The translations under genes were made by a program, and so were the position numbers. A stretch of 64,000 bases of DNA from Hygrocybe punicea. Its lineage: Eukaryota > Basidiomycota > Agaricomycetes > Agaricales > Hygrophoraceae. The stretch is from positions 8,442,891 to 8,506,890 of the forward strand of contig OY744461.1 in the NCBI GenBank assembly GCA_963556145.1. Reading direction: 5' to 3'. The notes under the pieces are model-generated. The model saw nothing but the letters and a program-made list of their open reading frames with translations, did not search any database and was not told the DNA's origin. Below are positions 21,922 to 31,980 of this stretch, one piece after another; position 1 is the first letter of the stretch, and each line of letters opens with the position of its first letter.

Positions 21922-23066
21922 ATGAGATGTGTTTCACCGTTTTTGGCCGTGGGCGTCTTTCTCCTTGTGCCCTTCATGGTGTCTGATGCAACTCTCATTC
22001 ACATGGCCGCCCTGGTTACCTCCTCCGTTTCCGATTTCGTAACATCTGGTTCAGCGCCATCTCTTATTCCACCGTCTCTCGCTTCATTTTTGCCGTCAAT
22101 AGACCATACTCTTGCGCACGCGTGGGCCGCGTCTACTCGTAAAAACTACAACGGCGGTGTCTCAAGGTTTATGGAATTCTGCAAGGCAAACTCAATCCAT
22201 GCGTCGGAATGTCTCCCAGCGTCTGAACTCCTCCTGTGCTCTTTCACTGCCTCTGCCGCTGGTACACGCGGCGGTTCTTTGGTTCGCAACGATCTTTCAG
22301 GCATCCGTGCATGGCATATCGTGAACGATCTCCCATACCAAGGCGGCACACGTCTCTCCTACGTTGTCCGTGGTGTCGAGAATCTTGCTCCTGCTTCGTC
22401 GAAGCGCCAGCTGCGGCTCCCAGTCACCTACGACATGCTTGCGGCTTTGCATCACTACCTTTCTCCCTCTGATCCTTTCGACGCCTGCGTCCTTGCAGCT
22501 GCTTCGTGTGCCTTTTGGGGCCAATGCCGTCTTGGTGATCTCCTCCCGCAATCGGACCACTCGCATAACCCAAACCTCTTCCCATCTGTCTCGGATCTCT
22601 TCCCGCCAGCATCTGCGAGAGGGTCTCGCAAACTCCATCTCCCTTGGGATAAAGTAAAGCGCACGAAAGGTGCATATATCGTGATTTGCCGCCAATTTGG
22701 GCCAACGGATCCTATCGCTGCCCTCGAGTCACACCTCGCGGCTAACGAGATCCCAGCAAATTTCCCTCTGTTCGCGTATAATACTTCTTCAGGGCACCTC
22801 GCCCTTTGCGTGTGAAAATTTCTCGCCTGCTGTAACAGGGTTTGGACACGCCTCGGTTACCCGATCTTTTCCGGTCATAGCTTCCACATTGGCGGGACAA
22901 CAGAACTTCTTCTTCGCGGCGTCCCGACGGATATCGTATAGATGCTGGGCCGTTGGTCCTCCGACGCTTTCTTGCGCTACTGGAGAGATCTCGAATCCAT
23001 CGCCCCTCTCTATGCCGAACTCCTGCCGCCTCCCTCCTCATTCGCAAAATGCCACACTCGTCGTTG
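21922..23066 (+). pseudogene. Tyrosine recombinase of the retrotransposon, two nonsense codons and a mutated catalytic arginine
   Basis: N-terminal core-binding domain: STRKNYNGGVSRFMEFCKAN, a typical phage-integrase SAM-like region. Catalytic domain: FWGQCRLGDLL (first Arg), HSFHIGGTT (expected H-x-x-R box), GRWSSDAFLRYWRD (W and nucleophilic Tyr). In this family the box is normally HSFRIGG; here the codon at 22885-22887 is CAC in place of the expected CGC, so the second catalytic Arg is His. TGA at 22813-22815 and TAG at 22939-22941 interrupt the frame. The recombinase would integrate circular cDNA; this copy cannot. Confidence 0.8.
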
Positions 23067-24594
23067 ATTCCTTATTCCACCCTTTTTTTTCCTAGGTTGA
23101 TTTGTCCCTTTCTCTTGCCGTTTGTCTTATTAGTTTCTGAGGTTTTTGGTTTTTTGTTTGGGTTTGCCGTTCAGGCTCACCTTTCGTCAGCTCTCCCTTG
23201 TTGCCCTTTCTTTTGGGCTGATCGTCTCCGCCTGCACATTACACCCAAATCGTCAGTCGTGTTCTTGTAGATTTAGCCCTCCTTTATCTCATGCTAGCTA
23301 CATTTCCCCGACTTCCGATTTCTCCCAAAAACCTATGACAAGAGTCTGTGTCACATCACTATCTCCCAGCCAAGAAAACACGAGTTCTGGGGACGAGACT
23401 AAGTTGAGCTGCACCAAGCTTAAGCTGAGAAAGAAGGTCGTTAGGATGAAACAAAGTTAGCTAGTAGCTTAAAAGCGGAGTGTTAACCTGTGTAATGATT
23501 TCTAAAGCAATGGGGCAGGTATCTGTAGTGATTCTCAGGATAAGTTGCTGTATGGACACAATGTAAAATTTATGCGGGCTCTGCCTATTAATGTACTGTA
23601 CCAATCTGGTCAATTCGCCAGGCCATGTGATGCGTGACATGAAAGGTGAATCTCCCAATTCGCCACAAACGGTCATGACGCTTGACAGGGGAAATTTTCA
23701 CCTCTACTTAGATGGATGCAATATATCCACTTGAGCTCAATATTCCACCTGAACTTCTCCAGTGCACCCTCCCGAATCAAAAATGGTCCATCAATGCCTT
23801 TGTTGCCTTCAAGATCCCACCACTAAACAATACACCTCCCAAGCATCAAGCTTCACACATTGTCAATTTGTCATTGCGGCCAGACCACCCAATACCCATA
23901 CAGAAGATATCTATACCATGAAAGAGTGGGGGAGGATTTGGAGGAAGGTGAAAAGGAGGTGAGTGAAAAGGAGGTGAAGGTGGGCAGAGGTAGTGTTGCC
24001 ACGGCTCAGTCTGAAACTGTTAGCCGATTGAGCTGAGCTGTTGCTATAGCTAATGGTTAAACGGTTAAACCTCGGCTTAGCTGTGGCTAGCCATTTTGAG
24101 CCATTACAAAATTTCCAAATTAGGAAATATAATGATTTCAAGGTTTCTGGAGTGTTTGCTGGCTCGCAACTGGTTTTCTGGCATTGCCCAAGGCTCAAAC
24201 GTCACCAGACGACTGCTGTGCTAATGAAGGATAGATTTTGGTGTAAAATATAATAATACTGAATAATTATTGCATCTACATAGTCTCAATTACCTTGACA
24301 AATGACCATGTCATATTGTAACTTGTAACAGTCACCATTTGATACTGAAGAGATGAAACATCGAGCCATTAAATCTGACCTATAGAAAGAAGCTCATGTT
24401 GTCAATGCTTTGGGCGTTACTGAGATGTGAGAGGGTTTGTAAGGGAAGCCATTTGAAGACACTCTTGGCTTGCGTTTGTTCTGTTGACCCAAATGTCTGG
24501 TTTCACTGGATCCAGGCACTCGATGTGGTTTGTTGTAGCAAATAAGAGGCAGCAAAATTATGTCTCCTAATTTTTACTTTTATTTTATTTTATT
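23067..24594. other. Region without a recognised gene; possible solo hAT end
   Basis: 23067-23460 is pyrimidine-rich and probably the 3' untranslated part of the retrotransposon. At about 23990 the word TAGTGTTGCCACGGCTCAG resembles the terminal sequence of the hAT family found elsewhere in the window, followed by repeated GAGC/GCTC and GGTTAAAC words, but I see no matching right end nearby. The rest shows nothing I can name. Confidence 0.35.
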
Positions 24595-24617
24595 TTATTT
24601 TATTTGGGGGGGGGGGT
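24573..24617. repeat. (TTTTA)n simple repeat followed by a G run
   Basis: A tract of TTTTA units (24575-24604) ends in a run of about 11 G. It lies at the 3' edge of the BCS1-like relic, so it may mark where that gene was broken. Confidence 0.8.
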
Positions 24618-24624
24618 CGACATA

Positions 24625-25675
24625 CCAGACTTCAGCAGCAGTGACACCATCGAGGCTGTTTAAGAGTCCACACAGACATAGCCTTGAACTGTGAGTAGTT
24701 TCAGTTGCATTTATAGGTGGACGTAATGTCATGACTGACGGAGCACATAAATGTATAGCCATGTGAGAAAGTGACTTGCCTGATTGAAACATATCCCATT
24801 AATGTCGTCAAAGTATTATCACTTATGCAGTACTTATGCTAGGATTTGGCTTCAAGAAAGGCTGATGACATAGATATCAAGACCGAGTTCACCAGCTAAG
24901 GAATCGATGAGTGATAGTTTACTGCTATCTTTAAACCCTCCAACCATCAAAGAGTTCCAAAGGGGATCCATCGTTGAGTGGAGGTTGTACATGGCAAGGG
25001 CTAAATTGTTGTCTCCAATGCCATGTTGATAGCCTTGGAGCATGCAAGAGAACCATAAGATGCTGAAAGAAATCAGAATAATTATTGCTATTCGAGAAAT
25101 ATAACTGCTCTCACCGAGATTGTTGACTGCCATCATGATTACATCCTCAACTCCAAATACTCGCGCCAGGCCAAAATTTGTTTGACAAAATCATGTTCCA
25201 CCATGAAGGAGAGAATGGTCCTTGCAGGTGGGAGAGTAGGCTAGTCCCATTGAAATTAGACATCATTTTTTGCAATGCAGGGTTCAACTGACTCACCTTG
25301 AAAGAATGGATAGTCCAGGGCAAATGTCCAATATATTCCACTGATGCCCTCAACCAAGTTGTCTAAAGGGAGAACATGAGCATGTTGCTACGTGCAGGCT
25401 GACACGAAATCACCAAGTGCAACACACAAATCATTGCAAGTATTATGAGAGAGACCACAGGTAGAAGATGTCGAGACACCCCCAGTATGCAGGGGGATAG
25501 GAAAAGGCGATGACTTGTGAAAAGTTTGAGTGCCCAGCACTAGTGAAACAGATGGAAGGATGTGAAATATGGACCAGAAAATAAGATGATGAAGGCCAAA
25601 GACAGGGAGATGCAGAGACAACAGGGACGAGACTTTGCGGTGCTCAGCACTGGCAAAGATGGTTGAGGACATAAG
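24625..25675 (-). pseudogene. BCS1-like AAA ATPase, degraded
   Basis: Minus-strand pieces in order: NTCNDLCVALGDFVSAC; a hydrophobic stretch; WWNMILSNKFWPG; VNNLGESSYISRIAIIILIS; ILWFSCMLQGYQHGIGDNN; GGFKDSSKLSLIDSLAGELG followed by LDIYVISLS; and LCGLLNSLDGVTAAE. The last two match the AAA domain of mitochondrial-chaperone BCS1-like proteins, a large family in basidiomycetes. The Walker A position, normally GPPGSGKSS, reads GFKDSSKLS, so it lacks a proper phosphate-binding loop. The Walker B segment (usually LLEDIDAAF) is missing and the gene ends after SLDGVTAAE. Confidence 0.6.
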
Positions 25676-26413
25676 GCTCTTACGGTCACAGTATAGTGAA
25701 GCTCAAGTCCCACGGTCACATGATCGAGTTACTGTTGAGCGCTGTTCTAAGTCTTTTCTCTTCATCTCCCCTTGATTGAATCATAGGGAGATGTTCCTTC
25801 CTGGTTGTGTTATCTGCTGATGCTGACACTGAGGTTCTTATCTGCCATTTTGCTATGGCTGGTGTCATCTTCCCCCTACTCTTTGCTTCCCTGGCTCTGG
25901 GTACGTTGACTTATCCCCCTCTTCGCAATGGGTTGTCCATGCTTATCATCCTATTTGTATCTTGCACCAGGATCCGCCCGTTTGACACAAGGAACAGATC
26001 AAGACCACACTCTCAATACATGTGTCTGCATGCTGTTTTGCTTAGCACCATATTTTTTTAATCTCCACGTCTTTTTCCCTTTGCCACTACTGAGGCGTTC
26101 ATATTTTTTCTGTTGTACTTTTACCAATAATTTGTATTTCATGTGTATTTCATACATCCACCATCAAACTCACCTGGTTACGTCTGCATCTTCAACTTAT
26201 TCACCACGTCGTACAGGAGAAATGTAATTGTTAGTAGTGTTCATGGCAGGACAATAGTCATACAGCATGCACACAAGTTGCAATACGTCTTGATTGAGAT
26301 CGGTTACACCCTTGGAAATGTAGTTGAGCTATCGTGTCTGGAGGTCCATTAAATTGAAATTCATGTTGGTCATCATATATTCAACTGAACTTTGCATAAC
26401 TCTTTAGACCAAT
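25676..26413. other. Intergenic region, no gene supported
   Basis: Short open frames are present on both strands (for example a hydrophobic one at 25807-26061) but none has a recognisable domain or consistent splicing. It may hold the promoter of the gene that starts at 26414. Confidence 0.4.
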
Positions 26414-28163
26414 ATGCCTCCTCAACATGGAGCCAAAAAGTCCAAGACGACTGCCTTTGCAAATGGTGTGCTTCAAACTTCCTTCCGAATTCAAGGTATA
26501 TATTTCACTTTTAAACCCACTCATATACGGTGCTGACATTCTCATACATATCCAGTACCTCAACCATCCACTCCAACTCCTGAACCGATCCATCAAGACA
26601 AAGGAAAGGGCAAGGCAGTTGAAGTAGACATCGACGATCCCTTTGGTCCCGGCTTTCTAGTGTTGCCGAAGTCCAGTCCGGAACCGAACCGAACCCGGTT
26701 CAAACCCCGAACCGAACCCTAAGTTCAGTCTAAGTTCAGCACTTTGGCTGAACTGAACCGCGGGTCCGGTGCAGGGTTCCGGGCCCTTCAGAAATTTCTG
26801 AACGGCTTGGAACCGGGTTCAAACCGTGAACTTATTGTACGTAGATACTGCAATATTCAATTTTTGTGTTAATTTTTGTGTATGTACTCGTGAGAACTTG
26901 GGTCATGTGACCTTAAACATACACGCGAATCCCCACGGATTCGACTCAACAACAACATCAATGAACGATAACAGCCCAACATCGGTAAGTAAATAGTTTA
27001 TTTCATACTTTACTAACATTTTCTTACACAAAGAAGCTCCCCATGGCCCACGCCCATGCCCATGCCCTCACCCACGCCTGCCTGCGCCCATGCCAAAACC
27101 ACACCCACGCCAACACCATGCCCACGCCCACACCACGCCCACGATGGAACCAGGGAATGTAGCGAGAACGGGACACAGCGGGGAGTGGTGTGCCCACCCC
27201 CGCTGCTAAGATATGTATTTTTTATTTTTCACTTATACTTACCCCCCACAACTCCATGATGCCTGCGAGCGTGGACGTGGCAGCAGCCCCACGGCAACCC
27301 CAGCAGCAGTGGCAGCAGCCACGGCTGCAACAAAAACAGCAGCAGCAACAACGGCAGCAGCAACGGCAGCAGCTACGGCAACAGCAGCTACGGCAGCAGC
27401 AACAGCAGCATGAGCTACGGCGGCAGCAGCAGCAGCAGCAGCGCAGCTACGGCAGCAGCAACAGCAGCTACGTCAGCAGCAGCATCGACAGCAGCGGCAG
27501 CAGCGACGGCGACAGCAGCAGCAGCAGCGACGGCGGCAAGGGCAGCAGTTGCAACAACGGCGCCGGCAGCGACGCAGCACCCACGGCAGCGGACGGTCCC
27601 CCCCTTCCTCCCCACCCCCCCAACTCCTCGCAACCCCAGGCCCATGTCAATTGACATGGTGCTGCGGCTTGCGAGGAAATTTGAGGGTGGAGGAAGGTGG
27701 TTCACGGTTCAAACCACATCGGAATGCAGACCGGATCGCATGGAACGGTCCCATGCGGTTCCGGTTCTGGTTCAGCGGGGGGGTCGAACTGAACCAAGGG
27801 TCTGGTTTTTGGTTCAGCCAAAAAGGCCGAAAACCGGACCAAACCGGACTTCGGCAACACTACGGCTTTCTATCAAGACCTACCATCCTAGCCATTACAC
27901 CGATTCAACAGGTCATCGTATCGAACGGGGCACAAATGGGAGCTGTGGAAGATCGTTGCATGCCCAATTCGTTGTATAGGTCCACTCTGGCCCTGGATCA
28001 TCACAGTCGAAATTGTGGTAACTGGGGAAGGCAGCTAAGGGAGGTTCGTTTGGTGCAACAAAGGGGAACAGGGGGTCCTGGCCAGTGGAGCGAGTGTGCA
28101 GGGAGTCGAATGGGTCCGTGTAGGGTTGGGGTACGCAAAAAAATGTGGGTCCGATGGTGGTGA
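26414..28163 (+). pseudogene. Unrecognised host gene split by a hAT element
   Basis: ATG at 26414 opens MPPQHGAKKSKTTAFANG, a basic N-terminus. Intron 26496-26555 (GT..AG) joins SFRIQ to PQPSTPTPEPIHQDKG in frame, followed by the acidic EVDIDDPFGPGF. At 26650-26657 the hAT target duplication begins. After the element the same frame resumes at 27871 (SRPTILAITPIQQVIVSNGA), and excision leaving one 8-bp target copy would keep it open. The frame runs on to 28163, but I cannot place the true 3' end. No domain recognised. Lys-rich N-terminus and acidic tract could suit a nuclear protein; that is a guess. Confidence 0.5.
26658..27862 (+). mobile_element. Non-autonomous hAT element, copy A, with triplet-repeat core
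   Basis: 1,205 bp. Ends TAGTGTTGCCGAAGTCC and GGACTTCGGCAACACTA; flanked by the 8-bp direct repeat CGGCTTTC (26650-26657, 27863-27870), diagnostic for hAT-type insertion. Both subterminal regions are dense in CCGAACC/GGTTCGG words, the kind of array hAT transposases bind. The middle (27285-27595) is CAG/CGG triplet repeat that reads as poly-Gln, poly-Ala or poly-Ser in different frames; I see no transposase. An internal CCCACGCC/CCATGCCC minisatellite lies at 27040-27150. Copy D (62933 on) is a close, inverted relative. Confidence 0.9.
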
Positions 28164-28578
28164 TGTGCCAGGACGTGGGGCACTTAACTTGGATGGTGAT
28201 GGGGGTTCATTTGGGCAGAACTGGAATGCTGGGTCGTTGAGCGTGAGTGCGGGGGTTTGGGTGAATGTGGGTGGAGCCTGGTTACACAAAAAAATGGGGG
28301 GTTGAAAGTGATGACGTGGCAAAATGCCAGTGGGTCTTGAGGCATCAAAAAACAGAGCCGACGGTGCTCTTGAGGTGACGTGGGGCATGGTGGGTTGAAC
28401 AAGAGTGCCGGAGGGGTAACTCAAGTACCGTAGGACTGAGAGTAAGGGAAAAGTCTGCAGTTGCGCAATGGTGGGTGGTGAGGCCGAAAAGAGTCGTCTC
28501 ACAAGAAAATCGTAAGGAGTGGGAACCCAAGAGAAAAAAAAGAGAGGTGTGGGTCAAAAAACACTCTCATCACCATGT
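28164..28578. other. G-rich low-complexity sequence, no gene supported
   Basis: Strand-asymmetric GTGGGG-rich sequence with imperfect internal repeats (for example ACAAAAAAATGGGGGG and CGCAAAAAAATGTGGG around 28135 and 28290). It may be the 3' part of the split gene, but there is no domain or splice support. Confidence 0.4.
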
Positions 28579-28736
28579 TGGAGAGGTACCGAGGTACCTC
28601 TCAGGGGGCTCACGCAGGACTCGACAGGAAGTCTTGGAAAGGCTGATCTGGATAGGAAGGATGAACTGTCTACTACATCAGGAACTGCTACTGACTAAGG
28701 GACTGGTCACGTGATCTGTCAGGTACAACCACTCCA
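28579..28736 (+). mobile_element. Short MITE with palindromic left end, copy 1
   Basis: 158 bp. Begins TGGAGAGGTACCGAGGTACC (a palindromic GGTACC pair) and ends GGTACAACCACTCCA, with short inverted termini (TGGAG/CTCCA). Three related copies occur at 39847-40003, 48017-54259 (split) and 61622-61772. No clear target duplication at this copy. Confidence 0.75.
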
Positions 28737-29018
28737 ACACGTGTGTTCTGGTGGTGGTAATGGTGGTGGCAGCGCGGTGGCGCGTTCTTCAGTTAGAAGA
28801 ATAAAATCGATGGAAAAAATTAATGAAAAAGATACCATGAAGCAGCGGGGGTGGATGCACCACCCACTGCTGCTCATTCCATCTCGTTCACTCGCCCACT
28901 CCATTCATTTGCATGTGCGCGCATCCCGGTTTGCCATGGGGCCTGTTGTTGGTGCATCCGACGTGGCATTGATTGTTGACATCATGGTTGTGGCCGTTGT
29001 GGTGGCAATCATCATTGT

Positions 29019-29046
29019 TATTGTTGTTGTTGTTGTTGTTGTTGTG
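29019..29046. repeat. (TTG)n microsatellite
   Basis: TTG units with an interruption by GTGG; shortly downstream (29083-29105) is an AATAA-type A-rich repeat. No gene is supported across 28737-29585. Confidence 0.8.
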
Positions 29047-29585
29047 GTTGCCGTAGACCTGCAATTTAATTGTTAGTGTTGAATAAAATAAAATAAAATA
29101 AAAGGAAATAAAAAAGTACACGGGTGTAAGGGAGTACCGCATGTACTGGGGCCGCATCACTCCTGGCCTTGCTCATCATCATTGTTGCATTGGTGTTGTC
29201 CTATGGTCAAAGGTCAGTTGTTAGTTGCAAAGTCCAAACTTACCGAAAATGGCAAAAGTGACGATGTTTGGTGCTCCATTTTGCCAAACTTCACCAAATG
29301 GTCCATGTGCGACCTCCAAACATATATAAGTTGTGCACATGCATTTACTTGTTATGTGTGTATTACTCACTTTGATTTTATTAATACTGATTTAGTTTAC
29401 AGACATTGTCATATATTTTGTAAGTTGTTGTCAGTAAATATAAAGTTACCCTAAAATCAATTAAATATTTTTGTAATCTATTGATTATTATTATTATAAT
29501 TTTGTCCAATATCTTCACAATTGTGGATGTGTGTTATCTGGTCTGAAAAGGGATCTTTTACAAGGAACAAAAGGGGCCAAAGGTC

Positions 29586-29816
29586 CCAAGAGGTAGCACT
29601 CTTTTCCAAGAAAGTGACCCGGCTTAGAAAAGTTCAAACTCTTGGAAAAAGAGGTCAAAAGAGGAAAAAAAGGAAGCAAAAAAGCAGGGAAAAGAAGAGC
29701 TTTTGATTCTTTTCCCTGCTTTTTTGCTTCCTTTTTTTCCTCTTTTGACCTCTTTTTCCAAGAGTTTGAACTTTTCTAAGCCAGGTCACTTTCTTGGAAA
29801 AGGTGCTACCTCTTGG
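29586..29816. repeat. Near-perfect inverted repeat: 110-bp arms, 10-nt loop
   Basis: Left arm 29586-29696 and right arm 29707-29816 are reverse complements with only a few mismatches, separated by GAGCTTTTGA. A transcript through it would form a very stable long hairpin. The arms are purine-rich on one strand and pyrimidine-rich on the other. It lies immediately beyond the 3' end of the ABC transporter relic. Confidence 0.95.
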
Positions 29817-29838
29817 AAAAGGTGGACCTCTTGAGACC

Positions 29839-29882
29839 TTTTGCACCTTTTGCACCTTGTAAAAGGTGCAAAAGGTGCAAAA
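29839..29882. repeat. Second small perfect palindrome beside the long hairpin
   Basis: Arms of 20 bp (TTTTGCACCTTTTGCACCTT and its complement at 29863-29882) around GTAA. The arms are themselves a repeat of TTTTGCACC. Confidence 0.9.
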
Positions 29883-29939
29883 AAAGGGCTTGTAATTTTC
29901 CTGATGTGGTTTGGTGCGAAACTTGTGCGTGAGGGTACC

Positions 29940-31860
29940 ATCCATGCCAGAGATGTCATGGCCATGTTCTGGGCATGTCTCATCACTTCAAGCAGCCTGT
30001 AGATGTGCATATCCCAGATCATTGTGCTCGGAAAGGGACACTTCACCATGGCCTCATTGTTGACACTCGTGGAAGTTCTCCTTCCACTACCAAAATGAAG
30101 TACTTGATGTCTAAAAAGTCTGTCCAGCGCTGCGATGCCCAAGATGATCCCACCAAATGTATTGAGAGTGGACGTATCAGTCGCTCTAGTCAGGACCGCA
30201 AAAATAAGATGAGACAGCAGGAACGAGAACATGGGAGTCATGGCACCATTGAGCAAATACGCAACGACGCCGAGCAAGATGAGTGGCTTGCAGGGAACGG
30301 TGGTATAGATATCTCACATGAGGCTCCAGAAGGACTGCTGCATTTCGGGATTCAGAGGGTGCTCAACTATGACCGTGGTCACAGGCTCAAAACGTATGTC
30401 ATCCCTTTGCATCCTTGATTTCGATGTCATGGGGTCGCTGCGACGCCTCACACCCACTCCTCTGCAATGGTGACTTTTCGGCATTAAATTCAGGATCATC
30501 CGACATCCAGTAGTCTGCCAGAAGTATCATAGAAGGACTGTAGAATGAGAACATAGATGAGAAGGGCCTGAATGGTGAGCTGAGGTGATGACGGGTCACA
30601 ACAGCAGTGTGTGCAGGGGGGCTGTTGTGGAGGAGCAACAACATGAATATTTGACTGTTGCTGGGTGGGATCCTGCTGCTGTAGCAATGTTGGTGGTGGC
30701 GGCAGCAATCAGCTAAGATGATCGGCAGATGAGAAATCCATGAGGAATTCGAAGATCCATTTGCCCCAGGTAAGTGGACAAGAGCCATTGTCTGCTGATG
30801 AGTGGCAGCGGCGGCAAAATCCTGCTGCCCAACCACTTCCTCATCGTTCCTAACCTCGAATTTCTCAGGGAGGTGGCCACCAGTATTTGACTGAGCCAAC
30901 ATCATCTCCCCAAACCCCCCTCCTGTATCCGAACTCATCCAAACCATATCGGTATCCTTGTGTCACAACGCTGCCATTCTTGAGGACATATGCAAAGTCA
31001 TGCGAGGTGATCTGAAAAAGGTCATGGGTCATGACGATAGTGGTCTTGTTTGCTTGCCAGCATTTGATGGCTTTGAAGACGAACACACGTGTCATTGTGT
31101 CCAGCGCAGACATCGCTTCGTCTAAAAAACAAGAAACAAATCCGCAAAAAAAATCCAGACAAAAAAAGAACTTATTCACCAAGAATAAGAACAGTAGAAT
31201 TGCGCAACTTTGCACGAGCAATGGCCAAGCCCTGCATCAGCCCACCAGACAGACTAGCCCAAGTGAGGTAACCCTCCAGAAGGTCCCTAATAAAATCATG
31301 CATGAACGCCGCCCTGCATGCCTCCACCACCTCTTCATAGGTCACATCCTTGGGCTGCCTGCCACTCCCATCAGACCCTGCCAAACCCATCGCCACATTA
31401 TCATGCACGCTCATATCAAACAACACGCCACCACTCCTGAGACACACACAACATGCTCATGCATCCAAATATGCCATATCTTGGTTATCCAGCTGCATCG
31501 TACCACCCCCATCTCCACCACCACAGTTGTACATGTGGAGCAAGAGTTGTGCTATGGTGGACTTTCCAGATCCTGAACCACCAACGATGAACGTCGTCTC
31601 GCGTGCTGGCAAGAACAGCAAGACGTCTTTGAGGATGGGGATCGTAGGTCGGGATGGGTATATGAAAGTGACATGCATGGTGAGTTCGCCATGGCATTTG
31701 AGCGGCACGATCTGGCGGATGTGGACAGGCTTGTGTGTGAGAATAGCAGTATGGGCCGTTGATGTGGAGAGAATGCGGCTACCAGCTGGGTGGCGCATGT
31801 CCGGAAGGTGTGTTTCAAGCTCGTACTGGCGCAGGACAAGTGGTGGTTCGACAAGAGCGA
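29940..31860 (-). pseudogene. Ste6-like ABC transporter fragment: first nucleotide-binding domain through start of second membrane domain
   Basis: Minus-strand pieces in normal order: FIYPSRPTIPILKDVLLFLP, Walker A GGSGSGKSTIAQLLLHMY, VLFDMSVHDNVAMG (Q-loop region), SLSGGLMQGLAIARAKLRNS (signature; usual SGGQ is SGGL), LILGEAMSALDTMT (Walker B/D-loop; the usual DEA is GEA), and IVMTHDLFQIT (H-loop). An acidic linker follows, then AYLLNGAMTPMFSFLLSHLI and FGGIILGIAALD, the first helices of membrane domain 2. This is the layout of full ABCB/Ste6 exporters. The altered catalytic Walker B and signature residues, missing domains and an internal inversion (next entry) show it is dead. Confidence 0.75.
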
Positions 31861-31980
31861 GAACAGCGCCATTCGTCTGGTGCAAGTGCTATTCAAGGAT
31901 GGCGACAATGTGGGGAATTTGACCGCTGTCATGTTGGGCCAGTGCTGTATTGTGGTGGCAATATGTGGGCACTGGTGAAG
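31765..31980 (+). pseudogene. Inverted segment of the same ABC transporter (membrane domain 2)
   Basis: On the opposite strand to the rest of the transporter, this reads WVAHVRKVCFKLVLAQDKWW, then FDKSENSAIRLVQVLFKDGD and TAVMLGQCCIVVAICGHW, which is the part of membrane domain 2 that should follow the IAALD segment at about 29.95-30.1 kb on the minus strand. It abuts the start of the nucleotide-binding domain, so one break lies near 31750-31800. Confidence 0.65.

Larger units (their letters stand above)
17818..23066 (+). mobile_element. Ngaro/DIRS-like tyrosine-recombinase retrotransposon, inactivated
   Basis: Order is Gag, reverse transcriptase, RNase H, tyrosine recombinase, all on the + strand, which defines this order of retroelements. 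There is no integrase and no methyltransferase-like domain between RNase H and recombinase, favouring Ngaro-like over classical DIRS. The split direct repeats expected at the ends were not found by eye. Nonsense codons in Gag (18156-18158) and in the recombinase (22813-22815; 22939-22941) make it non-autonomous. Borders are set by the TATA box and the recombinase stop. Confidence 0.8.

Noticed and set aside
23985..24260. A further hAT element starting TAGTGTTGCCACGG
   Set aside because: No matching right end or 8-bp duplication was found; left as a possible solo end only.
27190..27979. Long open frames with poly-Gln, poly-Ala and poly-Ser in hAT copy A (and likewise 34934-36012, 44165-45029 and 62912-63583)
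   Set aside because: They are open in three or more frames on both strands because the DNA is a triplet repeat. No domain or conserved start; best read as non-coding cores of hAT elements.
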